A stretch of 64,000 nucleotides of DNA from Plantago major (lineage: Eukaryota; Streptophyta; Magnoliopsida; Lamiales; Plantaginaceae). Positions 25,301 through 37,607 of this stretch are shown here, one piece after another. Position 1 is the stretch's first letter. The number at the start of each line of letters is the position of its first letter. The translations under genes and the position numbers were made by a program. Below the pieces are notes generated by a model. The model did not search any database. It had not been told where the DNA came from and was given only the letters and a program-made list of their open reading frames with translations. The stretch is taken from NCBI GenBank assembly GCA_026545765.1, contig JAIFAC010000267.1, forward strand, positions 1 to 64,000, read 5' to 3'.

Positions 25301-27301
25301 CATGTTTCTTGTGAACTTGTTGTTCTTTCAAAGGTCGAGTTGCTACCTTTTCCTTTGTCAACTACCCTAGCTTCGACCAATGCTATAGGTGGTTGAAGAA
25401 CCATTCTATCGACTTTTTACAAAGTTCAACCTTTCATCACTCTTCTTCGTGAGGAGATGAATTACTCGATTGTTCATCAAGTCCAAGTCCACCTTTCTCG
25501 AGGGATCTCTCGTAGGATTGAACCTCGTTGAGAGTGTCACTAGCTTTGCATAAGATTGAAAGGATAGCTCTTTCTCGAAGTTCTTCATTCTTAAAGCAAA
25601 TTTCATCATTTTCTTATTAAGTTCATCCAAGGCTAGTTTGTGAGAATTTTCATTCTCGATATCCGAGCTTTCGTAAGGGCTATTTCAAAAGTCTTGTTCT
25701 CAGATACTTTGGTTAGCTCGTAAACCTCTTTTCTAGAATTTCTTTGCTTTCCTCTAGAATTCGGTTTTGATTGTGCTTCCAAATTCTTTCTCATAACGAT
25801 CCAATTCACTTGACCAACCCAGATCCTCAATTCCATCATCACCTCATAGTACGTAAATTGTGAATTGTTAGTTACCTCATCAGCCATAAGACACATTTCA
25901 ATGTTGGAGATGTCCTGACCAAAGAATCTCAAAGAACTCCACACATTTCATTCTTCTTAAGACCGGTTGATTACATCGTAAGTGATTCCATACAATTGGT
26001 GATGGTAGGTTCGAGTCATCCGAATCTCCATCTTCGTAATTTGTCTCAATGTCTAGAGCATCAAGTTGAATTTGAATCTTCTTCCTTTCTTCACCAAGAA
26101 GGCCTTTGATTTCTTTTTGAAATTTCTTCATTCTTCTTGTCACCGCCTTGTGCTTGTTTAAAGGTGACAATCTCTCTTGAAGTGACCAGGCTTTTGACAA
26201 TAGAAACAGATGTCATTTCCTATTTCTACAGCTTCAGTACTAACACCTTTCTGAATGGGGGTGTTTAGAGAGTTGTTCATTTGTATGTTCTTGTACTGAT
26301 GATAGTTTGGGCCAAGATGCTTTTTCAGCTTTTCTTTAGCTTTTTTTCTCTCAATCTCTTGACTCACAAATTTCTTCATGTGTCTTACTGCAAGAGCATT
26401 TTCTTTAGATGCTTCTTTGGTATCCTTCTTTTCAGAAGTACCTTGAGAAACTAGAGCAACACTTTGCAACTTTTCAGCTGTTTGTTCTCTCTGAGTTGTC
26501 TCATAGTCTACAGTAGTAAGATGAGAAAGGAGCTCTACTGGAGTAATATTTGGCATCCCTTGATTGAAATAAAAGAACTTAGTGTGTTCCCAGTTGTGAT
26601 TGAGACTTCTGACAATAGTCTTGATCTTTTCTGACTGGGAGTATCTATTGCTTTCACCAAGTACAGCCATATCACTCATAAGAGTAGTAAATCTGAAGTC
26701 AAGTTCTTCCAGAGTTTCAAGGGACCTTGTTTGAAGTTTTGGAATTTCAATTTAAGAACTTCAACTTGTTTTCTTTGGTTTTCTCGCCCGGCATTGCATT
26801 TCTTCAATCAATCGCCAGCAACTTTCGCTTTTAGCACCCTACGCTTACATAATCGTATGTGCTCAGTGTCGATCCGATGATGATATTACGAGCTTGACCG
26901 TCTAATCAGGTCTCTTGGCATCTTCGATGTCCGTAGCTCTCGCTTGTCTTCATACATAATGCTTCCACGAGCAACATGACTACTATCAAGAGTGCCCATA
27001 TCCTCGCCTTTCATCTTCCTTGTTCCGAGGCTTTTCTTCCATCGACACCTCAAGAATTTGTTTGAGTTGTCTAATTTTGATAGGCCCTTCATTGATGACA
27101 TAGATCATTTCGTCACTAATGGCCTCTGATGGAGCATCATGTTCTTCCATTTCTCGTAGTTTTCGGCGTAATGGGCGATCACCAGAGACATACCGCACAC
27201 TTAACACACAAATTATATAGTCCTTAGAGGGACAAAGTTTCTTCACCTATCTGGGATCTAGGTTCAAAGGTATGCTTGGGAACCTCCCGCTCGATACCAC
27301 T
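22338..27301 (-). mobile_element. Element B, 5' part: gag and most of pol (fossil)
   Basis: This is the upstream part of the copia element interrupted by A. On the minus strand, from the primer-binding site near 27289-27299: gag (about 27250 to 25100) with a CCHC knuckle (CFYCQKPGHFKRDC at 26158-26220). The retroviral-type aspartic protease region follows at 24533-24724 (a copia protease signature, HMTGDKAKL). The integrase region is at 23274-24492 (LWHKRMSQLNF, then VVVDDFSRFTWV with a core acidic residue). RT is at 22338-23215. Several stretches stay open for 100-175 codons, longer than in A. It is broken overall; copia identity is firm. Confidence 0.9.
26158..26679 (-). pseudogene. gag core with CCHC zinc knuckle, element B
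   Basis: A 173-codon open stretch on the minus strand, one of the best preserved parts of B. It begins MSDMAVLGESNRYSQSEKIK, carries the UBN2-type copia gag pattern (IVRSLNHNWEHTKF), a lysine-rich middle, and ends with the knuckle CFYCQKPGHFKRDC, spaced CX2CX4HX4C. Copia Gag forms the capsid-like particle and the knuckle binds element RNA. It is part of a fossil element. Confidence 0.8.
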
Positions 27302-28687
27302 TGTTGGTCCAGATAACGGCAAAGTAAAAGACTAGGGGGTGAATAGTCTTTTAAAACTTTTATCGATAAACAGCTTCAAACTGGGGTTTCGATACTTAAA
27401 TTCAGAGCGGAAGACTTTAAGATAGGTAAGTGTAAACAATAAGTATGTGTGTGCTTTGGTCAAATGTAAATACGTAAAGGTAAATAACACAAAGTATAGT
27501 GGTATCCTGAGGTATGAATCCTCCAACTAATCCACTTCGGTCTTTTTGAGACCTAGAATTCACTAGAACAGATAATTGAGTTCACCTTACAATAATCCTA
27601 TTCTAAGATTCCTAAATAAATGGTTCCCAACCAAATGTTCCCCCTGAGTTATTCCCCAGCTCCTAGAGCTAAGTACTTCCTCTACTCGATAACCTCGAGT
27701 TATTCCCCATTTCCCAAATCAAGTACTTCCTCTACTCCACGCCGATGGTGTTGGTTATAAGGTTTTGTCAAAAGGCTTCGTGATAACTTTTCATTATGTT
27801 CACAGAGAGCCAAACAAAGAGACTACTTAATACACTTGTTCAAAGGAATGGCACCGCTTCTTTATCGACTCCAAGTAATTGGTGTCCGCTCGAGAATGAG
27901 CTTTAAAGGGTATCTGATAGTTCAACTCTTTCACGAATAACAATCTCTTGTTAAGGTTCAGGACAACTTAGAACTACTAGTTATTCTTCAAGCAACCGAA
28001 AGCTTTCAGAAAGGATAGTAGAGTGCTTGAGAGAATACTTTGCTTGATGGTAAGTTTGCAAGATAGAGCGTTCTAAGGTATGTTCTTCAAGCATCTAAGT
28101 GTGTGATATATATAGATAAATTTGAGAGGCGTTTGAATTGTATCTACAGCTTTCTATCAAATTATATCCGTTTATATCTTGAACTATGTACTCAGAAGTC
28201 ACTATCTCTTGTTTCAGAGAGGACTTGCTTTTTGCAGCATTTCTGCCGATGCATTTAATGCATAGTACTGTTCATTGTCCTTTAGTCTCAACGGATACAT
28301 GAGCCTTTCTGATGGCTTGCATGCTCCATACTCATGATGTCATATGTCCAGAATCATATTTCAAAAGTAAGTTAATATACTTAAGAAAGGATTAAAGACA
28401 TAGTCTTTATGAGTTAGACTAAACCTCAGGTCTTCATAAACCTTGTGCAATCTTTAGTCTTCTAATCTTCTGAAAAGATCCATTGCTAGGATTGATCTTC
28501 ATGGTCTTCTTGAAATAAAAATTACACTCAGAGACCTATAATCCTAATACAAGATTTACTAGACTAATCATACTCAGTGATTTCCTCTTTTTACAATGTT
28601 CAAGTGAACCAAGAGTACTTAATCACCTTTCTTTCTAAGATAAGAACATGTGATGAGTGATCAAAATACTAACAGATATTCCTAACA
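27302..28687 (-). repeat. 5' LTR of element B
   Basis: This LTR starts TGTTGGTCCAG directly after the primer-binding site (on the plus strand) and ends CCTAACA at 28687. At 1,386 bases it is about 265 bases shorter than those of A, with a distinct middle part, so B is a different subfamily or an older lineage. Element C accessory sequence resumes directly at 28688. Confidence 0.85.
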
Positions 28688-28718
28688 GATTATAGGTATC
28701 TGAAATATATATATATAC

Positions 28719-28829
28719 CTTCTCAATAGAAGGCTCAGATACTTGTTCCTCAGAGACTTTGTGAGTCTCTGGTTGATTCTCTGATGAGTTGGCCTTCTCA
28801 AATTTTATCATTTTCCTTCTCATTGGAGC
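28719..28829 (-). other. Short splice-bounded block 2 of the accessory gene, element C
   Basis: 111 bases, open in one frame on the minus strand, preceded by TTTCTAATAG and followed by GTATATATA. The encoded peptide is charged (MRRKMIKFEKANSSEN, then SEEQVSEPSIEK). Confidence 0.45.
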
Positions 28830-28908
28830 CTATTAGAAACATCCACTTGATTAGTTAAGTGAATTAACAAATATCTGAAAAGTAATGTCTTAGGGAATTC
28901 TCTATCAC

Positions 28909-29013
28909 CTGTAGCATAGGCTCAGATTCCTTAAGAGGTGAGGTAGCCGCCTCCTTCTCAGTCTCTGAGGCAAGATTTTCAGCTTCCTCTTGTTCTTTTG
29001 TTTCTAATTCAGC
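28909..29013 (-). other. Short splice-bounded block 1 of the accessory gene, element C
   Basis: 105 bases, open in one frame on the minus strand, preceded by TTTGTTACAG and followed by GTGATAG. The peptide is glutamate-rich (AELETKEQEEAENLASETEK). Its flanks match plant intron borders. Confidence 0.45.
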
Positions 29014-31088
29014 CTGTAACAAAGAAATTTTTATAAGTAACAAGATTGATGAACATAAAATTTCACAAGTAGAGAGTTAAACCATTCTACCACGAGCATT
29101 GTCAGTCGATTGGTCTCGAACTTGTGACCCTTCTATGCTTTGGTCTTTGCTCCATTACGGCTTCTTTGTTTGAAGTTTCGTACTTCGCACCTTTCCCGAG
29201 GATCACTCCGCTTGCCTCCTTGTTTGATCATTCGAAAGGTGTGTCTCAATTTGATCCCTCTCTAGGAGTTGGGGAACCTGCTTGTTGCAGGATTTTCTTC
29301 AGCATGTTGCATAGCTGATATGTCGAAATGGAGTTCATTTACCATTTCATCAACCACTTGTGGCTGTTGTGGTTGTTGTGGTTGTCTGGAAGCAGAAGTT
29401 TGAGTAGTTGAGAGTTCTTCCAGATTTTTAAGTGTGGTGTTGACATCAGCGTCTACCAACACTAGGTCACCACTCATCAGGGCTTCTTGAAGTTGTTTAT
29501 ACGTGACTTTCCCTGATGGTGTGTTGGCACCAACAACCTTTGCTATAGTGCTTGTTCAAGAACTCCGTGAGCTAGTTGCTTTCAAAGAACCTTGAACTTT
29601 TGTTCTTCCCTTTGCCTTGGTTACTTTTTTCAAGAACCTTGGGGATGGATCTTCTCCTTGTCCGATTCACATCGAACTGAACAGAGTTATCAACAATCCT
29701 CGCCGCTTCTACGTAAAGAGTTTGAAGTTTCTCAAGATTTATGAGTTCATCGCCAAGGCTTTCGTAATAGTCTTCACATTTCGAAAGCACTTTCTCTTCA
29801 ATCTACTTGTTCAAGAGTCGATGCCTCTTTGCAAGATTGATGAGTTCATCTTCATTGATGAGTTCATCCGCAGCTGCCAGTATCCGGGAATCGATAACCT
29901 CAATGGGTGTGCCTTCCGATTTGCCAGAGACTTTTTCCGTGAAGTTCGGGCTTCTTGGTCGCAACTTTTCCCTCGATACCTCTTCGCCTTTCGCTTCGAA
30001 CCTTTCCGAGATCCAAGAACCTTTTTCATCATGTTTGTATACTCATATTTGTAGAGTAGGTTATCGCTGGCAATATCCGCCATCTCTCCGAGCTCAATGT
30101 CAAGACATTCCAGAAGTAGTAAATTTTCAAATTCATAGCTTATCGGCTTTTGGCTCGAAGGCCCTTAACGATTTTAGGCTCAAAGCCTCAGATCTTCTTC
30201 ACAAATTTCATGAAGGCGCATTTCTCCCAATTAAAAGGGTTTTCCAAATTGTGTCTTGTCGACTCAACAAGAACAACATCATCCAGTTGTTCTTGGCTTA
30301 TCCGTCAAGACCTCCTTGTAGACCATCGGCCTCTGGAAGGATACATGCTAACACATCCCAAAGGGACCAAAAGATGTCCGTCCTTATGTCGAAGTTTAAA
30401 GTCGATGGGTGTGTCCGGTTTGTCAAGATCACACACATTATCAGATAGTTGCTTCACACCTTCAAGGAGATCTTCATCCTCAGTGTCAATTTCAAAATCC
30501 TTTCCAAGATTTTGAAGTTCAAATGTATTACAAAGTTGTTTCATTCAACAGATTTCTTATCCTCGACTTTGGTCTTGATAGACACTATTTCAAAGGCCTT
30601 CAGAGATCTTGGAAATAATTGTGGAGTTGTTGTAAAACTCCGTAACATCCAAGAAGAAACTCCACGGAAGAGCAATAGAAAACCCTTGATTTTGCCTTTT
30701 CAAGCATATCAAGTACCAACTTCCCCGTCACCGTTTTCTATCATAGCCTACCTGTATTCTTCAATCATGGCACCACCCCAAATCATCCGTGATTTGAAGT
30801 CCAATGATCGTGGTCAATTCTCCGATCAACCGATTGTTTGTTATAACTAGCACCGTGCTTGCTTTTCAGCATCGTAGTAGCTTGGGATTTCTGAGAAGAA
30901 GCACGTTTGGGAGCCATCTGTTTAAATAGTGAAGTTTTTGAAAAACGAGAAAGAGATTTGGGTGAGAGATTAGTAATCCTTTGCAGAAAAACTAACAGAG
31001 ATTTGTAGAGGTTGAAGAAGAGTTTTGCTATTCTTATGCAAGATCAGATCTTCGATTAGGCGAAAGTAATTTCTTTTGCCAAAATCCC

Positions 31089-31097
31089 ATATATATA
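31089..31097 (-). promoter_or_regulatory. TATA box of the accessory gene, element C
   Basis: An ATATATATA run with the same AAAATCC-like flank as in A and B, 172 bases upstream of the ATG at 30915-30917. Confidence 0.55.
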
Positions 31098-32102
31098 GCA
31101 ATGTAATCTCCATATATATACATACAAATTAATTTTGTGTGTAAGTATCGTGAATTGCAAAGCGTGAGTAAAAGTTTGTTCGGCATTAAATGCATAGTGG
31201 GCCTGTTGGAATTTTAATACCCACTATTTATCGAGAGTTAATCTCCCAGAAAGATCAATCGCTTCAATTCAACAAGGGTCACTATTGCTTCTTCATCAAT
31301 GATCACAATCAACAAAATGTAATTGTGCCCATTTAATGAATTTTGGCTATTAGCTTCTCAATCACGCTTCAGATGATCAAGAACACTATTTGCATCTCAA
31401 TTTATCTCACACTTGGTATTTGTCCAAGTTTTATACAAAGATATAAATAATACAAATTTCAAGAGAGTAGTCGATCGCAGCATATTGTACTATTCTCTTT
31501 GTGTTCCCCTCATCGAGTGATCCGTATATCCGAGTACCCGCCTTAAATCTTTGAATAGCCATTTTACCTTTAGCCTTTAGTTTCGGATACCCGCTCCAGA
31601 TTCCTCTTCTCCGGATACCCGCTCCAGATACCTTTTCTCTCTTCTTTGATATCTTCTTCAGATATCTCTTCTATGAACTTTTCATTCTTTCGTAGCTCCA
31701 TTAGTCCAAGACCGTGGTCTTAAGGCTAAGAATCTACTTTCATGTAGTGGCTTAGTGAAGATATCTCAAGTTGGTCTTCAAGCCAATCTTGAGTATCTCT
31801 ATATCGCCTTTTTCAACATGGTCTCGGCGAAGTGGTGTCTAACGCCAATGTGCTTTGTTCTTGCAGAAACTTAGGATTCGAAGTTACGGCAATAGCACTT
31901 GTGTTATCACGTAAAATGGGAGTTTCTTCATCGAGTCCATAGTCTCGAAAGGTTGTTGTATCCACAATATCTGTGAATCACAACATCCAAAGAAGAATAT
32001 ATTCAAATTTCGTGGTAGATGTGGCAATTGAATTTTGTTTCTTTCAACCATGATATTAATCTAGCACCAAGAAATCGACAAGTTCCCGAGGTGCTTTTTC
32101 TA

Positions 32103-33095
32103 TCAAGCAATGATCCAAAGATAGTCGGCATCTGAATAGCCAACCAAACTCAATCCACTATCTTTTGGATACCACAATCCAAATTCTACAGTACCTTTTA
32201 CATACCTCAATATCTTCATAGCAATGTTGTAGTGTGACTGCATTGAATTTGTCTGAAATCTAGCACACACTCCAACTGCATATTGAATATCAGGTCTACT
32301 TGCAGTGAGGTATAGTAGAGACCCAATCAATTTCCTATACTTGTGTTCTTCAACACTCTTGTCAGATTCAGTATAGGTCAATTTGGTTCCAATGCTCATT
32401 GGTATCTTAGCATTCTTTTCAGAAGGCTTTAGATTGAACTTATTGAGCATATCCTTTGCATACTTTGTTTGACTAATGTATATTCCATCATTGAGTTGCT
32501 TGACTTGCAGCCCTAGGAAGTAATTCAATTCTCCCATCATGCTCATCTCAAATTTACATTTCATGAGTTCAGCAAAGTCTTCACAAAGTTGCTTGTCTTT
32601 AGATCCAAATATAATGTCATCAACATATACTTGAACTAAAAGTAGTTTCCCATCATGGTTCAATGTGAAGAGTGTTTTGTCAACATCTCCTTTCTTGAAA
32701 CCACTTTCTAGTAGGTATCTGGCCAATGTATCATACCATGATCTTGGAGCTTGTTTCAGTCCATACAGAGCTTTCTGAAGCTTATAGACCATCCTACTTT
32801 CTGAGGGAACTTCAAAACCTGGTGGTTGCTCAACATAGACTTTCTCAGCCAGTTCACCATTTAGAAATGCACTTTTGACATCCATCTGATAAACTGTAAA
32901 GTCATTATGAGCTGCAAAGGCTAGAAAGAGTCTTATTGCATCCAATCTTGCAACTGGTGCACAAGATTCATCAAAATCTAGTCCTTCAGTCTGGGTGAAT
33001 CTCTTGGCAACCAACCTAGCTTTGTTTCTGGTTATTTCACCAGACTCATTCATTTTGTTTCTGAAAACACACTTGGTTCCGACATGATATTCCAC
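32103..33095 (-). pseudogene. Reverse transcriptase/RNase H stretch of element C
   Basis: A 330-codon open stretch on the minus strand, the longest in the window. It covers most of a copia RT: GFTQ-like [19 protein letters not shown], the first catalytic block [14 protein letters not shown], the YVDDIIFGS motif (catalytic YVDD), and the connection [20 protein letters not shown] leading to RNase H. RT copies element RNA into DNA in the virus-like particle. The start given by the first Met is internal to the polyprotein. It belongs to a fossil element with breaks on either side. Confidence 0.9.
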
Positions 33096-33583
33096 AAGAA
33101 TGGAACCAGTTTCCAGAGTTTGTTTCTCTCAAATTGATCCAACTCTTCTTGCATTGCAGAGATCTAATCTTGATCCTTTAATGCTTCTTCTATTGTCTTT
33201 GGTTCAATTTTTGAGATAAAACATCCATAGAGACAACTTGCATTTTCAGCGATTGCTCTTCTAGTTCTAACTCCTTATTTTATGGGACCAATCACATCCT
33301 TTGCAGGATGATTTCTTATCCATTTCATAATGGGTTTTGAACTAGTAGGATCAATATCATTTTGATTTGAATGTGAATCAATATGATCTTGATGAGATAC
33401 TTGTCAAGATTCGAGATATCCGATATATGGGAAATGCCATGGATATCGACACTCTTTCGTTGTTAGAGATATCTGAGCTTGCATTTCAAAGAATCTCTCT
33501 TCAGATACCTCTTCATGATGAAGGTTCTCAAGAATCTGCTCTATTTCGAATTCTCATAGGAAATTCTTCATCATGTCTTAGAG

Positions 33584-34990
33584 TCATCCGGTTGTTACTA
33601 AGCATAGGTCGCTTTTCATCGCCGACTCATCCTCAATTTGAATGATTGAATTGTTTCCTCGAGGATCCTTTTCGTAATCTTTAATCATTAGTTCTTTGAA
33701 CCTATCTGAGAGATCATCATTCAAGAGTACCTTCTTGTTTCCTTCATAGAACACTACATGAACAGATTCTTCGATCTTTTGTGTTCTTTTGTTGTAGATT
33801 CTGTAGGCTTTGCTATTCAGAGAATAACCAAGAAATACTCCTTCATCTGCCTTTGGTTGAAATGTTCTCAAGTATTCTTTTCCATTGTTAAGAATGTAAC
33901 ATCTACAACCAAACACCCTTAGATGTTTGATACTAGGTGGTCTACCAATGAAAAGCTCGTACGGAGTTTTGTCATGGTGTTTGTTAATCAAACATCTATT
34001 TTGAGTGTAGCATGTTGTGTTTACAGCTTCAACCCAATAGATTTCACTTATTTCAAGGTCGCAAGCATTGTTCTTGCTTCTTTTTAGGTCCTATTCTTTC
34101 TTTCAAAGAACACCATTTTGTTGTGGTGTCCTTACGTAAGATAGTTGATGTTGTATACCTTTGCGTACAAAACTCTTTGATGTAATCGTTCACAAATTCA
34201 AGACTCATGGTCTGCTCGATTACATGATACCTTGTCATTTTTCATGACTTCGAGCTTATTCAAAGAAGTTAGGTATCTCAACCCTTGCATCGATTTGTGT
34301 TTGAGAAAGACAACCCAAGTGAATCTTGAGTAATCATCAACAACAACTGCACCATACTTCTTTCCTGAGATAACTAGTTACCGAGGATTCAAACAAATCC
34401 ATATGTAACAATTGCAATGGCCTTTCACCGGAATGTCTAGTCTTAGACTTGAAAGATGTTTTGATTGTTTTTCCATTCGCGTTTCGAGCATACACCTTCT
34501 TTTCTATATGCCATTTTGGGTAAACCAACCACCAATTCTTTCTCGCTAGCTTATTCGTAGTTTTTAAATTCAAGTGACTCATTCTTTTATGCCATAGCCA
34601 ATTTTCTTCAAAGTGGCTGATTAACTCACCATGAGACATTCTTCGTTGTAGCGGATGCCCAATCAAAGAACATAAAGATTTCCTTTACGCCTTGCAACCA
34701 AGACTGTCTGCTTTGACTCATTGTCAATCACTTTACATAGTTTTGACTAGATCTTGACAGAGTACCCTTTGTCTACTAGTTGACTCATGCTTAGGAGATT
34801 ATATTTCAATCCCTTTACATGAAGTACTTCAGAGATTGTGAGGGCTCCGAATTTCAAATTGCCAAAACCTATGGTTGGATTTTCATCTCCTCCAAAGAAA
34901 CCTGATAATTGGTCCATCATTGCACTTTTTGTAGTTAATCAGATTTGCTTTGTCTCCTGTCATGTGCTTCCCACATCCACTATCAAAATG
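33584..34990 (-). pseudogene. Integrase and protease region of element C
   Basis: On the minus strand: the protease signature with its HMTGD stretch near 34930-34980, the integrase N-terminal zinc region near 34560-34610 (NWLWHKRMSHLNLKT), the core through about 34050, and the C-terminal part at 33584-33991 (TPYELFIGRPPSIKHLRVFG, then GVFLGYSLNSKAYRIYN), which is typical of copia integrases. It is part of a fossil. Confidence 0.82.
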
Positions 34991-37594
34991 CCACTTTGAG
35001 TTAGTCTTTAGAGTGTTCTCGCAAAACAGAAATGTGAGATTAGGTTCTCATACCAACAATGGAACCATCTGGACTAAAGAATCTTCCAGTAGAAATCCAT
35101 TTTTGAATGAATTTCTTAGGAACATTCTTTTGTCTACCAGGAACATAAGGAGGAATCTTAGTTAAATGATTGGTATTATTGTTGTTAAAAACTATTTTCT
35201 TCCTTGGTGTGTTCCTAGGTGCTCTATTTGGTGCTTTCAGACATTTGTCGATTTCGAGTCGCTTTCCAAAGAACTTAGCTTTCCTAGCGATTTCTTCTAG
35301 CCTCGGCATTCGATTTTCAGGGCTTGATTTATCTTCCACTTCGATAATTGTTGTGAGCAATTCTAGCCTTTAACCATCGTTTTGCTCTTGTTTGTATTCG
35401 TGAGCAAGTTGTTTTCCGATGGCTTTATAGCCAATACCATTCCGAGCAATCTGATGTCGTTCGAGATCTCTTCAAAGCCTTTGCTAGTCTCTCGATGATC
35501 AATTTTCTTTCGTAAACGTGACATAAGAAAATTTGTCGCCACCGCAATTTTTCCTTTTGAGAGACATAACATCGTGGTGATTGCACTTCGCAGGTTATGT
35601 TTCTTTTCGTAGACATTTCCACGCTTTTCTTTTCGACTTGTTTTTCCCACAAAGGCTTGGTCAATCGCCTTTCCTTTGTCAACAATCTTAGCTTCAATCG
35701 ATGTTGTAGATTGCTTGGGAATCACCTTGATGAGCACTGACGAATGTTAGTCCTTTATTACTCTTATTCAGAGTGGTGGAACTATCTGTGTGTGTCCAAA
35801 TTAAGTCCTCTTTTTCCAAGGATCTCTTAAATAAGATTGTACTTCAGTAAGAGTGTCACTAGCTTTGGCATAAGATTGAAAAGATAGTTCTTTCTTTTTG
35901 AGTTCCTTATTCTCAGAAAGAAGACCTTCATAATTCTATTGAAGATTAGCCATTTCTTCTTTATGTGACTTTCACTCGATATCTCGAGCCTTGAGAAATG
36001 CATTTTCAAAGATCCTTTTCTCGTGATATCTCGATTAATTGAGAATTTTCCTTTGCAAGAGAATTCTTTTCTTCTTCAATTTTTCGCTCTAGCTCGAACA
36101 TTAGAAATTCTCTTTGTAAAGATCAATTTCTTTTCCGAGATTTTCCAGCTTCTTTGATTCCTTCTTCATCACTTTCATAAGTATAACAGAAGTATGTGTT
36201 ACCTCATCACCATTAGACAAGGTTCAATATTGGAGATATCAGGAAAGATTTCTTCAGCCATTCCACACACTTCTTTCTTCTTTTGACCAAAGTCAATTAC
36301 TTCATGAGAAACACCGCATATTTCTGGGGAAGGCAGTGTGGAATCATCTGAATCCTCATCCTCAGAATTAGATTAAATATCTAGAGCATCCAGTTGAAGT
36401 TGAATCTTTTTCCTTTCTTCAGTGAGAATAGCTCTTGAATTCTTTTCAAGATTCTTCTATCTTTCTTGTCACCGCCTTAAGTTTGTTGAAGGCGTGACAA
36501 TCCTTCTTGAAATGACCAGGTTTCCGACAATAAAAGATATCATTTTCGATTTCGCTTCCTCAAGATTTGATGCTTTTGAGTGGCTTGTTCAAATGAGCTT
36601 TGCACATTTTTGTAATCGGTGATAGTTTGAGCCTAGATGCTTTTTCATTCTCTTCGCTTTTCTTCTCTCAATTTCTCGACCGACATATTTTCCCATTTGC
36701 TTTACAAAGAAGAGCATCCTCACCATATCCTCGCCTTTCTTCTTTCGAAGTCCTCGAGCAACTAGAGCAACACTGCAACTTCTCGCTTGTTTATTCCCTT
36801 CGAGTCAGTCTCATAGTTAATAAAGTGGTAAGGTGAGAGAAAAGTTCCACAGAGTGATATCCGCATTCCTTGGTTAAAGTAGAAAACTTTGTGTGTTCCG
36901 CTATGATTAAGACTTCTCACAATGGTTTTAATCTTTTCTGACTGGGTATATCTATTACTTTCACCAAGTGCAGCCATGTCACTCATAAGTGTTGTAAACC
37001 GGAAATCTAGTTCTTCAAGAGTCTCTGAGGGACCTTGTTTAAAGTTTTGGAATTTAGCTTCAAAACTTTGAACTTATTTTCCTTTGTTTTTTCAGTGCCA
37101 GCACAGATTTCTTCAATCAGTTGCCAGGCCACTTTCGTCGTTTTTGCACCCAACAATTTTATAATCGTATGTGCTCCGAGTAGAACGATGATGATATTAC
37201 GAGCCCGTCCATCCAAACGATTTCTCTTGGCATCTTCCGGCGTCCAGAGGTCTCGGCTTTGGTTCAGAATGACTTGATCGCGTGTCTCCATGGTCGACGA
37301 TCCGTCTGCGGAAGACCAATCACTTTGTTCTCTCTCTACCATTAGAAACCTCTATGACTTGCTTCGAGTTGTTGAATGACTATCGGGCCATTCTTTATTA
37401 CTTCGATCATTTCACACGATGGCTTCTAGTGGAGCATCATGTTGTTCTTCCATTTCTCATAATTCTCCGCTTGAGAATCAGCGCCACTTAAGGACATCCC
37501 GCAACAAACACACTAAACAAACAAATCAAGTGTAGGTGAAAAGCTTAGTGGGCACTTATCCGATCTAGGTTCAAGGCAAGGCTTGGGAACCTCC
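34991..37594 (-). pseudogene. gag region of element C
   Basis: Colinear with the gag regions of A and B. Recognisable pieces are MSDMAALGESNRYTQSEKIK at 36762-36986 and the knuckle region near 36470-36540. The N-terminal part is at 37007-37342, containing a NRLDGRARNIIIVLLGAHTI-like copia gag start. It is broken in several places. Confidence 0.75.
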
Positions 37595-37605
37595 GCCTGA
37601 TACCA
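37595..37605 (-). other. Primer-binding site of element C
   Basis: On the minus strand this reads TGGTATCAGGC, two bases after the LTR terminal CA. It is a clear though shortened match to the initiator-methionine tRNA complement. Confidence 0.78.
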
Positions 37606-37607
37606 CT

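Larger units (their letters stand above)
28688..31700 (-). pseudogene. Accessory (env-position) gene region of element C, 5' half
   Basis: On the minus strand there is a TATA box at 31089-31097 and an ATG at 30915-30917 opening MAPKRASSQKSQATT, then a 5' coding part at about 29800-30900 colinear with A 13000-14105. Short splice-bounded blocks follow at 28909-29013 and 28719-28829. Both blocks are multiples of three (105 and 111 bases), begin after a TAG/CAG acceptor-like site and end at a GT donor-like site, and encode lysine/glutamate-rich peptides. B is inserted directly after the second block. The protein is not recognised. It is broken in this reading. Confidence 0.5.
28688..37607 (-). 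mobile_element. Element C, internal region: Ty1/copia retrotransposon (fossil)
   Basis: Third minus-strand copia element, interrupted by B. In the window it has, from right to left, its 5' LTR (37608-39185), primer-binding site, gag, protease, integrase, RT, RNase H and the first 3 kb of the accessory region. The remaining accessory region and 3' LTR must lie to the left of B, outside the window. The break point in the accessory region corresponds to about base 11920 of A. It has several breaks as read, with an open RT/RNase H stretch of 330 codons. Confidence 0.88.
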
